From Cladocopium goreaui (lineage: Eukaryota > Sar > Dinophyceae > Suessiales > Symbiodiniaceae): 64,000 nucleotides of DNA. Location: positions 509,001 to 573,000 of the forward strand of contig CAMXCT020002358.1 in the NCBI GenBank assembly GCA_947184155.2, in the 5' to 3' direction. This document shows, one piece after another, positions 14,101-29,100 of this stretch (position 1 is the first letter of the stretch; every line of letters begins with the position of its first letter). The notes beneath the pieces are model-generated. The model made no database searches. It was not told where the DNA came from and worked only from the letters and a program-made list of their open reading frames with translations. The translations under genes and the position numbers were made by a program.

Positions 14101-17100
14101 TTTTCTGTCGCAAGTGCCAGGGAATGGCATAGGTTCAATTATTTCACATAGGCCAATTCAATACGTTATTTCCCATTGTATCTATATATATATATATATC
14201 ATACCATCTGGTTATTTAACATAGCTATGGAAAATGGCCCGTTTGTAGACAATTTGTGATGATTTGCCTATTCATCACATATCCCATAGAAATGCACCGT
14301 AATTAGTCAAATTCATATGCCAAGAAAATATGACTTAAATCATGAACATATCCATATCTCAGTTTCTATTGTAAATCATTAACATCATAAACGATTCATA
14401 TACCAATGGTTAAATCATAAATATACCAAATTCATACAGGATGGCCCCCCTCCAGTTATAAGTTGCTCTATGAACCATTATAACCCCCATTAACTAAGGT
14501 TATATCTACCATACACCATAGAATTCAGCCACTTTTTTTAGGCAACTGAACGCGAGCTCGAACAGGGGCCCCATCCTGTATTGTAATCAATATTTTAAAG
14601 CACCATAAACCAGCCAGTTCTTCATGGTCAAACTGATAAACTGCCATTATTATATAATCTTCGAAGCTACTAAACAAATCCCCCAATACCCTCTGGTAAA
14701 CAAACATAGCTATTGAAAATGGTGATTTATTTCGTGGATTTACCCATTAAAAATTGTGATTGTTCATAGTTTTTGTACGTTTACCAGAGGGTACATCACA
14801 CATGTTCTATCCCCCTGTTTTCCTTTCCTTGAGCGCCAGGGCATGGCATAGGTGAGCATGTCAGGAATCGACCGGCTCTTAGGATATTTCGCTTCGTCCC
14901 AAGACCAGTTCCTGCGCTAACCGCCCTATGGGCTTATGAGATATCTACAGTCAACGGATGTTAATAGATGTTAATGGATATACAGTAAGTAAATGGATGA
15001 TATATCTATAGTCAATGTTAATGGATGTTAATGATAGTCAATGGATGTTAATGGATGTTCTAAACCAACAAAAAATATAGTTAATGGATGTTAGTGATGG
15101 ATACATATAAAAGTTGAGGACCCCTTAAAAGCGTTCAGTTGGTGCAAATAAGTCCAGTAACTATGGTTTATAATACTTATAACTATAGTCAATGGGGTTA
15201 ATAAACCATCTTATAACTGGGGAGTTAATAAACCATCAACGGATGATAATAGATGTTAATGGATATACAGTAAGTCAATGGCTGATATATCTACAGTCAA
15301 TGTTAATGGATGTTAATGGATGATATATCTACAGTTAATTGATGTTTTCTAAACCAACAAAACCAACAAACACCATAGTTAATGGATGTTAATGATGGAT
15401 ACATATATCAGCTGGTGCCTCCAAAATAGCTAAGTTGGTGCAAATAACGCCGATTTCACTATGGTCTATGATACACTTCTTCTGGATGTGAATGGTGCTT
15501 CTTTTCCCCAACAAAACCCAACATCCAGGCCAAATTCCAAAGCAGCGTCCGAATCACCATCACCACTACAGTACTGAGCGCTCGAGGTGAACAGTTGGGA
15601 CATGGAGCTCATCCTATGTTGATATCCACGCGAAAACCAGGAACCTGGAACCGAGTAGAGCAAAGTGACCGAAATTTAGCCATGTTTTGTGGATGTACAG
15701 TTATGGCCATTTATCAGTTATAAGTACTTATAACCCCATTTATAGAATGTATAATCCCATTTATAACCAGTTATAATTGATAAATGGCCATAACTGTAGA
15801 TCCATCATGATCCATCTCAAAGTCATCTCAAATTCAACCCACTCTTGAGGAAAATCCTCGGAAAGAACTCATCAGAGTTTGTGGATCCTACCCTACAACA
15901 CACAACTACCCTCTGGTAAACTAACATAGCTATTGAAAATGGCCATTTATAGTGAGTTTTCCCATTAAAAATGGTGATTTTCCATAGCTATGTTAGTTTG
16001 CCAGAGGGTACCCATTGCTTCTGGGCTTTCCTTGATTTGTATCTGTCACTTACGGTTGTGTCCGAAAATGCGGCATATCCTCAATGATGGCAAGCTAAGA
16101 GGGAAATTGATGATCCATTGTCCTTTGGAGCTTTACCTCGATTTTCAGCAGCCTGCAATCTTCATACAATGTGGCGCCCCCAAACGATAGCGTTCAGTTG
16201 GTGAACATAACTCCAATAACTATGGTCTATGATACTTATAACTTATAACTTCTAACTATGGTTTCACCCACATCCTACCTCCCTACGTAGGGAGTTGCAT
16301 AAAAGATGGCCCGAAACAGTTACAGTAGATTCCCCAGATTTAAACGTGGATGAATACCCCCCAATGAACCAAGCAGATGTTGAATCACCATTGCCCTGTG
16401 GTCTTTTTACATAGCTAGTGAACATGGCCCATTTTTAGTTGTTTGACCTATAAAAAAACATGGTGATTTTCCGTAGTTATGTAAACGTTTACCAGAGGGT
16501 ACATCATGTTGTTGGCGATATTATCTCAATAATATACCAATATCAAAAGATAGACATGTGTTCCCAGGAGGTAAGAGTCATAGGTGATATGTCCATAACT
16601 TCGAGGTTTCTCACTTTATCCCACTTTTCCATCGGGTTACTATGCATCATACCCCCCCACTATGAGTTTCTTCCCCTCCATTGTCTCTGGGGGTTCCATA
16701 AATGGGGGATCCCCAAAATAGTTTGGTTTAGAATGGAACATCACGCCAGAAAACATGGAGCAATGGATGATTTTTCGGGGTATCCACTTTAACTGGTTTG
16801 TGGTTTTAACCATCTTAAAACATATGAAAGTCAATGGAAAGGATTACATCCCATATATGAAATGGAAAATAATCCAGTCATGTTTGAAACCACCAACCAG
16901 ATATTATAGAACATCTATACCATCCATTAACCATCCGTTAGCCATCCATTAACCATCCATTAACCATCCATTAACAATGATTTTTCACCATCTTTGCCAC
17001 TGAAAAAGATAGACCCAACAATTCATCTCAGCCCTGCAGAATGTCTAGCCCGTCTAGTCAATTTCGGGGTCCCTAAGTAGTCGAGCACAGGCAGATCCTC

Positions 17101-20100
17101 CAGGCGGGGGAAAGCTGGAGGAAGCAACGAGGTGTTTCGATGGAGAATACCCGGCCTGGTTTTTACATACAAAAAGCGACATAGAAAATGGCCATAGAAA
17201 TAGTGGATTTACCCATTAAAATAGTAGTTTTTCCATAGCTATGTTACTTTACCAGAGAGTATGTTTGAAAACTTCATATCCCATATGCTCTATGGTGCTG
17301 GAATATTTACCAACATTTGCCCTAAAAATCGCCCAGTTTTGTAGGTAAATTACCAGCACCATGGAGCATATGGGTGTTCTACTTGGTGGATCATCCCACT
17401 TCGTAGGTTCACATACCCTGGCATTTTCAATGGGCTAAGTAGGGCAATGTTCACTTGTAACTGGGGTTACAACCCACTTACTAATTGGGATGAACCACCA
17501 AGTATCTGCTTCGGGATGATGACATTTATGATCTGTCTTATGAATGGTGGTTTTAAATATGACGGTCATGGTTTTATTATGTATATATATATATATATAT
17601 TAAGCTGGCTGGATAAATTAAAACAAATTATAAGCATCTTCTTAACATCTTAACATCTTCTCTCTACTACTATGTCGAACATTAATGGATTTGGAGATTT
17701 AATGAATGAAACAAAATGAAACAACACAAAGGATTTGATGAGGAAACCAACAATTTATCTTGCTGAATTATAACACTTCAGTAACCTGCGCGGATTTTAT
17801 GGTGATTTCATGGAAGTTAATAAGATTTTGTGGGATATTGGTATTTTCTCGGATACAATGGGGATATGGAGGGATATAGAGGGAATTAAAGGGATGTATA
17901 AATAAACATATAATATATACATGTGTATATATATCATTATATAATCAACTGGGATAAATTACAACAATTCCATCATCCCAAAAAACGGTTGTTTTGGGAC
18001 ACCCATCATTCTAGCCATCATTCCGGTAAGGTCGCAGTGAGCTCGTTATCAAATTTATCCAGGTTTTCACGGATTTTGGCATTTTGGGAAAGAGATTGTT
18101 GCAATGTGGGGCCCCCTAGTTATAAGTTGGTTAACAAAAGCCCCAATAACTAGTTCGTTACAAGTACCATAAACCATAGTGACATTGGAGTTATGTTCAC
18201 CAACTTAGCTATCGTTTGGGGGTCCCACTTTGTACTAGTTATTTTCTTTTGCGTATCATAAATCATAAATCATAGTGAACTTGGAGGCATAAACCATGGT
18301 GAAAATGGTGAAATTTGAGGTATTTCCTATAGATTTCTAGGGGGCCCCACTTCGTGAGATGTCACCACAAAGGGTAATCCCAAAATCTTGGAACACGCGG
18401 CGATCGATCCCGCGAGATTTTCGGATTTTTCGGATCCCAAAATCTTCTGCCGGTGGTGTTCGCAATGTGCCCATCTGGAAGACATCGAAAAAACTATGGA
18501 ACATGGCCCAGTTATAGTTGATTTACCATAATTTACCTATTAGAAGTGATTTAATGACTGGTTGGCGGTTAAAAAAACATCTTGAAAAATATGAGTCAAT
18601 GGGAAGGATCATCCCATATATGAAATGGAAAATCATCCATTCATGTTTGAAACCACCAACCAGGCTAGATGATTAGGGGATATTTGGGATACCCCCATTG
18701 TAGGAAACCTCCACTTGGAATATGATGTTGGTTTAGAATGTATTGGATGAAACCCCCAAGCAGTGATTAGTAATGTATTGGAATGGACGTTGGAATGGGT
18801 AAGTCCCATTCACGGATTGGTAATTCTGAAAATTGACGGAAAAAACGGTAATAACTCTTGGTATCTTGGATTGTGAATCATTACTTTTATGCTTAATTTG
18901 TTTTCAATATCAATTCATGGTTTGTTCATAAATTTATGATGAGACACATATTCATCTGGTGGGCGTTTGAGCAGTGTTCAAAACTCTGTCTTTCAATAAA
19001 GTACTGCTTGGTTGATAGGGATTCCCATTATGGACCTATCATAGTCCCCAAGAACCCTTGTCATACTCGATCACCTGGGGCATTTTAGATATGTTTAAAT
19101 GACACTTTTTCGGCTATCCCCATTACATCGCCTGTGAAACCATTTGTGTTGGTTAAATACAAACTTTCGCTGGTGAAATACCAACTTTCTGATTTCAATG
19201 GTCATTCCAGGATCCAATTTATGGAGGTACTGTACCATTCCCATTGATGAGTGTTTAATATAATTTTTCGTTGCTGAAATGCCCATTTTTGTTGGTTAAA
19301 TCCTAATGTTTGGTTGGTGAACTACACTTTTCCTTGGTGAAAAACCACTTGTTCTTGGAGGATTTCACCCGTTTTCCTTGGTCGAATATCCCTTTTTTTC
19401 TGATCGTGAAAAATGCCAGTTCTTCTTGCTGAAAAAACTCACGTTCTGTTGGTTTTTCATGTCATACCCTCCGGTAAACTAACATAGCTATGGAAAACCA
19501 CCATTTTTAATGGGACAATCAACTATTTCAATGGCCATTTTCAATAGCTTTTTGTATGTTTACCAGAGGGTAAATGTCATATCTTTCTTGATTCAATTGC
19601 CATTTCTGTTGCTTAAATCCCCATGTCTGATGGTCAAATCCTCACTTTTGGTGAACTTCGATCATCACACTTTCCGTCACTGGGCCCCTTCGCTCCTTAC
19701 GTTGCGACTTCACGACGAACCTGGCTTTGGGGTCCAGCTCAACGTACCTGGAATCAAAGCTCTGTCCATGGAGACTGGGAAGGGGGGCACTTACAAATTA
19801 GTACAATTGTTCACCTTAGGAATTCCCAAGGGGTTTACCATAGTTGCTATGGAAAACCATAGGAAAATGGTGGTTTAATGGGTTTTCATGGGATTTTCAT
19901 GGGATGTTCCATAGCTATTTACCCATGAAAATGGTGTTTTAATGGGATATATGATGGTGATTCAATGGCATTTAATGGGATTTGATGGGATATATGATGA
20001 TATGCCCTCTGGTATACAAAAAACGAACTGGAAAGATCCACCATGCTATCACTTCAAGTTCGCAAACTGTAACAGTCATTGCCAGAGGGTAAGTATAGAT

Positions 20101-23081
20101 ATATCCCCTATAGATTCCCTATAATTCCCTATAGACTCACTATAGATTCCCCAAATGGTTAATTACCAGAGGGTAGTCATTGATGGTTAATTCCATGGTG
20201 AATCACCGTCATGGTGCCTCTGTAGTCAGACGGTGAATCACCTGTTGGTGAATAGATGGTTATTCGATGGTTCATAATATAGTTACTTTCTATAGTATAC
20301 TTAGTACACAATATACATATGATTATAATATACATATGATTATAATATATATATATAAAATATATAATATATATATAATATAATATATATTATATATATA
20401 ATATATATATATAATATATAAATATATATAATATAATATATATATATATATAATAGGCACTTACCATTGAGTAGGCATATATCGACATTCATCAGAATCA
20501 TAATAATGTTGGTAAAACAATGCCATAAACCATCCCCTAGTCATCACAATTTTTATGTGGGGTATGTTTACCATTCCCAGTCATGGGTGTTAAAAAATGC
20601 ATTGTTTTACCCTCATTAATCTATTAACCACCCAAAAAATTGTTCTAAATCACTATCCATGGATTGTAATCACTACTAATCACTATTAAGCACTATAAAA
20701 CACTATAATCACTATTCATAGCTTACAATCACCATTAACCACCATTAACCACTATTAATCACTATTTAACCACTATAAAACACTATAATCACTATTAATC
20801 ACCATTAATCTTTTTCTACATTGATCACTTTTTTTGCACTATTAACCACCATTAACCCTCATTAACCATCCATTAACCCAGGAAATTCTAAATGGGATAA
20901 CCGGATAACCCACACAATGGGGACGCCTCCGATCACTCGGATGATCCTCCAATGTCACTGACAGATCTCACGAAATTCATGATCCATGGTTTTTTGGAGG
21001 GATTCACCATGAAAAACTCATCGATAGTATATATATATATATTCCATAATATATATATATTGATCCATGGTTAAGCCCTCTACAATCGATGGCTAATCCA
21101 GAAACCAGAATCGATTCCAGGTTCGTGTTTGATGATTTTTCTCGATTTTGCTTCAATCCCCAGAATTTGGAAGTCGTGAAGTCACAGTTTTGAGGCTGTT
21201 TCTCTGGCTTTCCAAATTTGCTTACGATAACAAACGCGGTCAGCCCGGTCAGTATAGCCTCCAAATCCTGAGGAAACATGCTATCGACATGTTTCTTTCA
21301 CGGAAATCATTCTGCTTTCGGGTGCAGTTAACATTGCCAATCAGCCAGATACCCAGATACCCTGCAAGATACGTTTACCAGAGGGTATATCACCACAAAT
21401 CCTGGGAAAATATAGTGACTTAGTGGGATTGAATGGGATTTACTGAACAAATTGAATGGGATACCCTGCAAGAAATGACCAATTCTTAGCTGATGAGTAG
21501 GTAGATATTCCTGTTGAAATCGCAAAAGATTAAAGGATGAGTTTCTAGCCCAGTTGGTTGACCTAGTTGAGGATCAACATGATAACCATGCTTATCTTTT
21601 TATAAGTTACCACATGTTACCACCATAAAAGATGGGATATCTCTACTCTATAACTCTGGTTATATCAATGGCCATTCCAGGAACCCAAATTGGAGGTACC
21701 TACCATATCTAAGGATAAATAAGGCCTATGTAAGGGCTAAGTTTCAGGGGATATACCCCAAAAATATGGCCTTATATGGTACAGTACCTCCATTTTAGGA
21801 TCCTGGAGATCTCCCATTGATTAGTTGGCTTAAGGTTATAGTTGATCATAGTGGTCATATCATGTTATAGCCAACTACAAGGTTCCCGACCCATAGACGG
21901 CCGTATGGTTTTAGGAGTTTTTCATCAACAAAAATGTCGTTTTCGCTACAGCGAAACGTCATTTTTTCTCATGTTGACGTGAAAAATAGGGTTTTGAAAA
22001 TCTCCAAAACTACTTCGTTTTTTGACATAAGTTCGTGTTTTTTTTGGATGCAGCACCTTTTTCCTTCTTCTCAGAAGCGCTTCATTCATTGCTTTGACGG
22101 CCTTGCAAAGTTCTTCGAGAAATCGGTGAAGTGTCAATGGTCCCAAAGATTTTCGACAACAGTAACCCAAGACAAACTTTTCCAATTCAGGGTGTTCTTT
22201 TGTGTTGACTCCATGATACAACCGTCTTGGAAAGCTTTTGGGAATATAATCTGTGTGCATGACGTGTGTGTGCAAGTTGACATGAACGTCATTGCCCCAC
22301 CCCACCCCACCCAACCCCACCCCAACATAACCATAACGTAGCATGACGTGTGTGTGCAAGTTGACATGAACGTCATTGCCCCACCCCACCCCACCCCAAG
22401 ATAACCATAACGTAGCATGACGTGTGTGTGCAAGTGCAAGAGAACATAACAATAACGTAGCATGACGTGTGTGTGCAAGTTGACATGAACGTCATTGCCC
22501 CACCCAACCCCACCCAAAGATAACCATAACGTAGCATGACGTCTGTGTGCTAGTTGACATGAAAGACCATCAAAAAACAAAACATTGCAAAAAAATCTTA
22601 AAACACCACGGCCGACTATGGGTCGGGCTCCAACTACAATCAACTAGCATCGACCATTAACTATGGAAAAAACTATGATCAACTATAATCAAAGTATTGA
22701 TAAAGTAAAATCAGCTATAATTCCCAGATGCTCTGGAAATATTGAACCTCTGGAAAAATGTGGACCTGCAGCCCTGCCCCAAATGGAAGATTTACGGGCC
22801 TTCCAGGCTCTGAGTTTCTGATTCCTGATGGGAATCTGATCTGATCTGGAAGTTTCTGAACTTCCCTAAAGTTTCCCTATTAAGGAACCACATTTCATCC
22901 CTGGTTGGTGGTTTCAAATATATGGCTTTAATATAGTTTTATATGGTTTAATATGGAGAATAATTGGATAATTTATAATGGGATAATAATGGGATAATGA
23001 TGGGATAACTGGGATAAATTGGAACCAGTTGGGGTACACGCCATCAAAGAAATGGGAACGCTAGCTGCAGTAGTCGGACAG

Positions 23082-23123
<42 letters not shown>

Positions 23124-26100
23124 GTATATATATATGTATATATATATATATGTATATATATATATAGATTCATTAATTATACATACTATATACACTATAT
23201 AAATATATATCTATGTATATATTTGGTTGGTGGTTTCAACCTACCCCTCTGAAACATGATGGAGTGAAAGTCAGTTGGGACTATGAAATTCCCAACTGAA
23301 TGGACAGTCATAAAATTCCATGGTTCCAAACCACCAATCAAATCCAATTTCAGAGTCATGTTCCCATTTATTTCACAATCATAAATTCTTCCAAGTTCCA
23401 TCGTTGATGACTCAAGTAACGGTTTCCAAAATTGGGATCAGCGGAAGTCATACCCAAAACTATGTTCACTGAATAATATACAAATTCTTTGATGAACCCC
23501 CCCTCTTTTTGTCGGCAAATATAGCAATGAACATATACACATCCCATCAATAGGGGGTGTTGTTCCGTTTATCCAATCCAGTTACATTCAAAGCAACCTT
23601 CAACCCTGGGGTGTGCCAAAGTAGTTGTTCTATCCATGTCGCCATCACATGAAGTACGTTTGTGAAGCAAAAAAACATTGCAGCGAATCGGACCGTCAAA
23701 GTAAACCGTCATAAGGGACTGCAACAATTTCCATTGTGAAACCATCAATTGGAAAAAACACCATGAAAATGCATTTTTTTATCACTTTCCAGCATTGCTC
23801 TCCATTGCGATTCAATCCTTCATTTTCATGGTTACCATCTGGTCATTTAACATAGCCATGGAAAATCACCATTTTCAATAGGTAAACCATCTATAAATGG
23901 GCCATTTTCCATGGCTATGTTGAATAACCAGAGGAATTCTATTTTTGTTGCCAGTAAAATCCCCAAATATATCTCAATTTATATCCCCAAAAATGGTTGC
24001 TGAAATACTGCTTGGTGGTTGACCAAAATCCCTTCTGAAAAATGATGGAGTGAAAGTCAGTTGGGATGATGACATTCCCAACTGAATGGAAAGTCATAAA
24101 ATTCCATGGTTCCAGTCACCACCAACCCAAAAAATATATATAAAAACACATGTAATCCTCACCTTTGAAGGATAGATCCCATATAAAATCCCCATCACTA
24201 TCTTATTGTCTTTTTGATAGATATGAATATCATATTTATAGATAAAAAGTGTCTGTATAATATTATTTGTTTTATTATTTCATATAATCATTATACAGTA
24301 TTGTTTGTTCGTACATCCTATACATATGATTATACTGTTACTTATATATAGGGCCCCAAGCCACCATGCTTGTTTCAATAATAAGTCATGGTTATCCATT
24401 ACTGACTTGGATGATTTGGGGGTACCCTCATTTTCTGATATTGTTACTAATGATACTTCCTAATATGCTTAGAATATTATGGTTGTCATTAACCATGAGG
24501 GCACTATTAACCATTAGACAATCATAATATTAATAATAATTAATAATTAGTAAACACTAGTAACTAACCATCATAATATTGTTGTCACTAGTAATCATTT
24601 TATATTGTTGTCACTAACCATGAGTAATCACAAGCCTCCATTAGTATCATTAGTAATCATCATATTCTAACCATTAGTAATCACAAGCTACTTGATTGTC
24701 TCATGGTTATGACATTGTCTAATGACCATCCCGCAAGGATGAAGTTTCCAAACAAGGTAAGTCAATTCCTCTAGACATGGAGTCTGGATTAATCGTACCC
24801 TCCAGTAAATTAACATAGACCCTGCATGACCCTGCCAAATAGGGGTTGAAAGATTAGTTTCCTCTAAAAATTGGTGATTTTCAGGGCCTATGTTAATTTA
24901 CCAGAGGGTAAATACCTTGTAAATAATGGTTAGAGGAATGTTATAACTACTCTAAATAATGGTTAGGTTATTCCTTTTTATTTAGTTATATCTGGATAAT
25001 TTATACTAATGATTATAAATGGTTAATACAGATCATACAAATACATTTATATCTGATGTTTATTTTTTTGCAAATTCACGAATTCTGAAACTTGTGGCCA
25101 ATTTGGGGATAATTCCCCTTACGAAATAATTATCTTTCGAGGGTTCGGTCGCAGTGAGGTCGTTAGAACTTACCAAATTGCATATATATATATACAATGA
25201 GAGGCCCCCAAGATATCTAAGTTGGTTTATAACTCCAATAACTATGGTTTATGGTACTTATAACTATAGTTACTGCCTCACATTGTATATATATTTATAT
25301 ACAATATATGTCAATATATTATATGATAGCATAATGTATAGTATAAATACACATAATTAAATATATATTTATTATTAGTATTATTATCACTAATCATTAA
25401 TGGTACTGTTATCATATATTCTGTTATAGTATATATATAGTATCAATACACATGATTAACTATTAGTATCATTATTAGTATGATTATTAGTTATATATAT
25501 ATATTGTTGCTATCACATGATTAACTATTAATATCAACAATATTAGTATTGTCACTATTCTTATCACTAATCTATATGTATAAGTACAAATGATTATATG
25601 TTATGATTGAATTATCACTAATTTAACGTAGCTCTGGAACATGTACAATTTATAGATGATTTACCTAAGAAAAAGTGACTTTCCATAGCAAACTGTTAGT
25701 TTACCAGAGAGTAACTGTTAATATAGTGTCATCTGGTTGGTGGTTTTAACCATCTTGAAAAATATCAGTTCGTCAATGGGAAGGATTATCCCATATATGA
25801 AATGGAAAATACAAAATCATGTTTGAAATCACCAACCAGCTATAGAAAATTCACCCACATCCTACCTCCCTACGTAGGGAGTTGCCTAAAAGATGACAAT
25901 ATATATATAAAACACATGATTATATTTACATACATATATATATATATACATACATACATATACTATGATATTATTAAATTATCACTAATGATTATGATCA
26001 TTCTTCACCATGTCAAATCTATCCCCAAAGGTCCCCAAAGGTCGGTCACTGTCGTTCCAGTCGATGAAGGATGCTGTCCACCTGGGAGTCAGCCTTCGCC

Positions 26101-29100
26101 AAGTCGTCCTGGTCGAAGTTTCGAAGTTTCGTAGGGACTTCATGGGGATTCTTCGGCCAAAAATGGCTGGATTTTACCCATAAAAAAACGTTGAAAAACG
26201 TTGAAAAACCATAGAAAACCATGAAACAAACATGGAACAAACTATGGAAAAACCATGAAACATGGTGGATTTTGCCGTGAAAACCCCTAGAGATTGAGGG
26301 ATTTGACGATTTTTGACGCATGAAATTCGTGGTGGATGAAAAACCAGATGAGACCATGAGAGCATGATTTCATGGGATGTTTGTTGGGAATACGAAATAT
26401 TCAGCAACCACTACTTAGATGGGCCATGGAGTTAGTTAACTAGTTAGTAAATAGCTTATTTCATTGGGATATTTTGGGGGTAAACAAACCCCAGTTACTA
26501 ACTAGTTAACTAACTCCATGGCCCATCTAAGTAGGGTTTTCATCTAAATTATTACCAAATCATCCATATTGTATGGTTGGAGAATGGTAATAGATGGATA
26601 TTATCCAACATTATCCAACCATTACAGTCATTATCCTCTAATATCCTTTGTTGGGAATACCCTCTGGTCATTTAACCATATGTGAGCTGGTGCAATGGTT
26701 TCATTACAAACCACCCAAAATACAACTAAGTATACCATGACATGGAGCACAGAAACAGATTCTAGATGTACCCTCTGGTAAACTAACAGTTTGCTATTGT
26801 ATAGATGGCCATAGACAGTTCGTTGATTTACCCATCAATAGCATGGTGGATCTTTCCATAGTTATGAAACAGTTTACCAGAGGGTACTCAATATTACCAA
26901 ATCATCTAAATTATATATTCAGCAACTAGGGATATCTACAGATACTATCTTTTGCTTAGAATAGGAATCTTAGTGGCCGGTTGGTGGTGTTAACCATCTT
27001 GAAAATTATTAGTCAATGGGAAGGAATATCCCATATATTCCATATATGAAATGGAAAATAAAAGTCATGTTTGAAACCACCAACCAGCTATAGAAAATTC
27101 ACCCACATCCTACCTCCCTACGTAGGGAGTTGCCTAAAAGATGACTATATATATATAAAACACATGATTATATTTACATACATATATATATATATACATA
27201 CATACATATACTATGATATTATTAAATTATCACTAATGATTATGATCATTCTTCACCATGTCAAATCTATCCCCAAAGGTCCCCCTGGGGGGCACTGTCG
27301 TTCCAGGTGGATATTAAAAACACATCATATGGCTTCCATCGAAAAAGATGGAGCGGAGATCAACCAAAAGAATCATCGAAGCAACAGAAATGTGGGATTC
27401 CCTAGAGATCCACAGAGCTATGGTTGCTACTCCTGCTGTTGGCATTTCTGTTGTTTTTGTTGCTGTTGAGGTTGCTGTTTTTGTATGCGATTTTGTTGCT
27501 GTTCGAGGTGATGAGCTGGTTTTTCAGTGTCTTTACATTTTGCTCATCATTAGTTTTTTTTGGTGAAAGACGCTGAAGCCATGCGACAAGGGTGAAAAGA
27601 ACCTTTGAAAAACATGCTGGTTTATCTTGAACACCATGCGACAAGGGTGAAAAAAACCTTTGATATGCTGGTTTAAAAAAAAAAAACACAAATTTTTATG
27701 ATCTTTTCTCTGGTTTTACATGGTGAAGTTTTCATCTTTTTTCATATGGATGTGGGTCAAAATGGAAGACCATTAATGGGACCACAGATATTAGTCTAGT
27801 TTAGTATTAACCATCCAATTGTTGGGGTACTTAGATGGGCCATGGAGTTAGTTAACTAGTTATTAACTGGGGTTTGTTTACCCCCAAAATATCCCAATTA
27901 TATGCCATTTACTAACTAGTTTTCCCTAACTCCATGGCCCATCTAAGTATGGCCTTTCCTTAAGGCATAAGCCACTCCGACTACCCATCGCCCCAGGATG
28001 CCCCAGGCTCCGTGAGTCGAATGAGGTTGTCGAAGGATCCAAACAACAACGACCGATCCCCGTCAGGGACTTCGAACTTGTAAGGCTCCTGGAGGACTGG
28101 TCGGACTGACCACAAAAAAAAACAACGGTTATATATAATTATGTGTATTTATACTATACATTATGCTATCATATAATATGTTGACATCTATTGGATATAT
28201 ATATATATATAAATATATATATATACAATGTGAGGCCCCCCGGCCAGTGATGTGAACGTTGGTTAACAAGTTGGCCCCAGTAACTAGTTCGTTATATGTA
28301 CCATAAACCATAGTGACATTGGAGTTATTTGCACCTACTTAGATATCAAACGGAAGCCTCACATTGTACGGTCTCACAACCAAAAAAAAAGTTGAGGTAT
28401 CAAAAAAACGTGGTAAAACATGGTGAATCTTAGATACCCACCAAGAAAATCTCTCATTTTTAGCTGGTGAATGTACATTTTATCATAGCAAAGGATTACC
28501 CTCTGGTAAACTAACATAGCTATGGAAAACCACCATTTTTAATGGGTAAATCAACTATAAATGGCCATTTTCAATAGCTATTTTGACATAACCAGAGTGT
28601 AAACATCCCTGACATCTTCGACCAAAGGTTGACCCAGACATTAAAAAACATCCTGAAGGCTTGCGCTTGAGCCCCGCAGGGTGGGAAACTTCTTCAACCT
28701 GGACGACGGGCGCAACGGCGCAACGGCGCGGAGCAAGCGAGATGTTGCCATTGAAACGGATCCATGTCAACACCCAAAAATCCACAATTTTTCATGGGAA
28801 GATCCACTATTTCAATGGTCATTTTCAATGGATTGGTTTAAGGGAAATTTTACAGGAAAACCCCATGATCTTCATGGGAAAATGCGGTGGAGATTTAACT
28901 GATGGTTAAAAAAAATCATCCTGATCGGATGCATCCCAACAGTTGGCTTATCCAAGCTATAAATGGTTTGTAAACTTAGAATAACCAAGTTATACGTTAC
29001 CCTCTGGTAAATTAACAGTTCGACCCTGGCAGTCATCGGGGTTGGAAGACTAGTGAAACCATGAAAAATTGGTTATTTTCAGGGTCGAACTGTTTATTCA

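Noticed and set aside
15518-15644. Very convincing minus-strand exon ([20 protein letters not shown]) in phase with exon 7
   Set aside because: Homology places exon 6 (DLPVLDYLG) directly before WSWDEAKYP; this piece would break the family alignment. Shows how easily non-coding islets look coding here.
28660-28785. Plus exon [13 protein letters not shown] or minus transit-peptide-like [15 protein letters not shown]
   Set aside because: Both open, neither needed: exons 2 and 3 join directly. Left unannotated.
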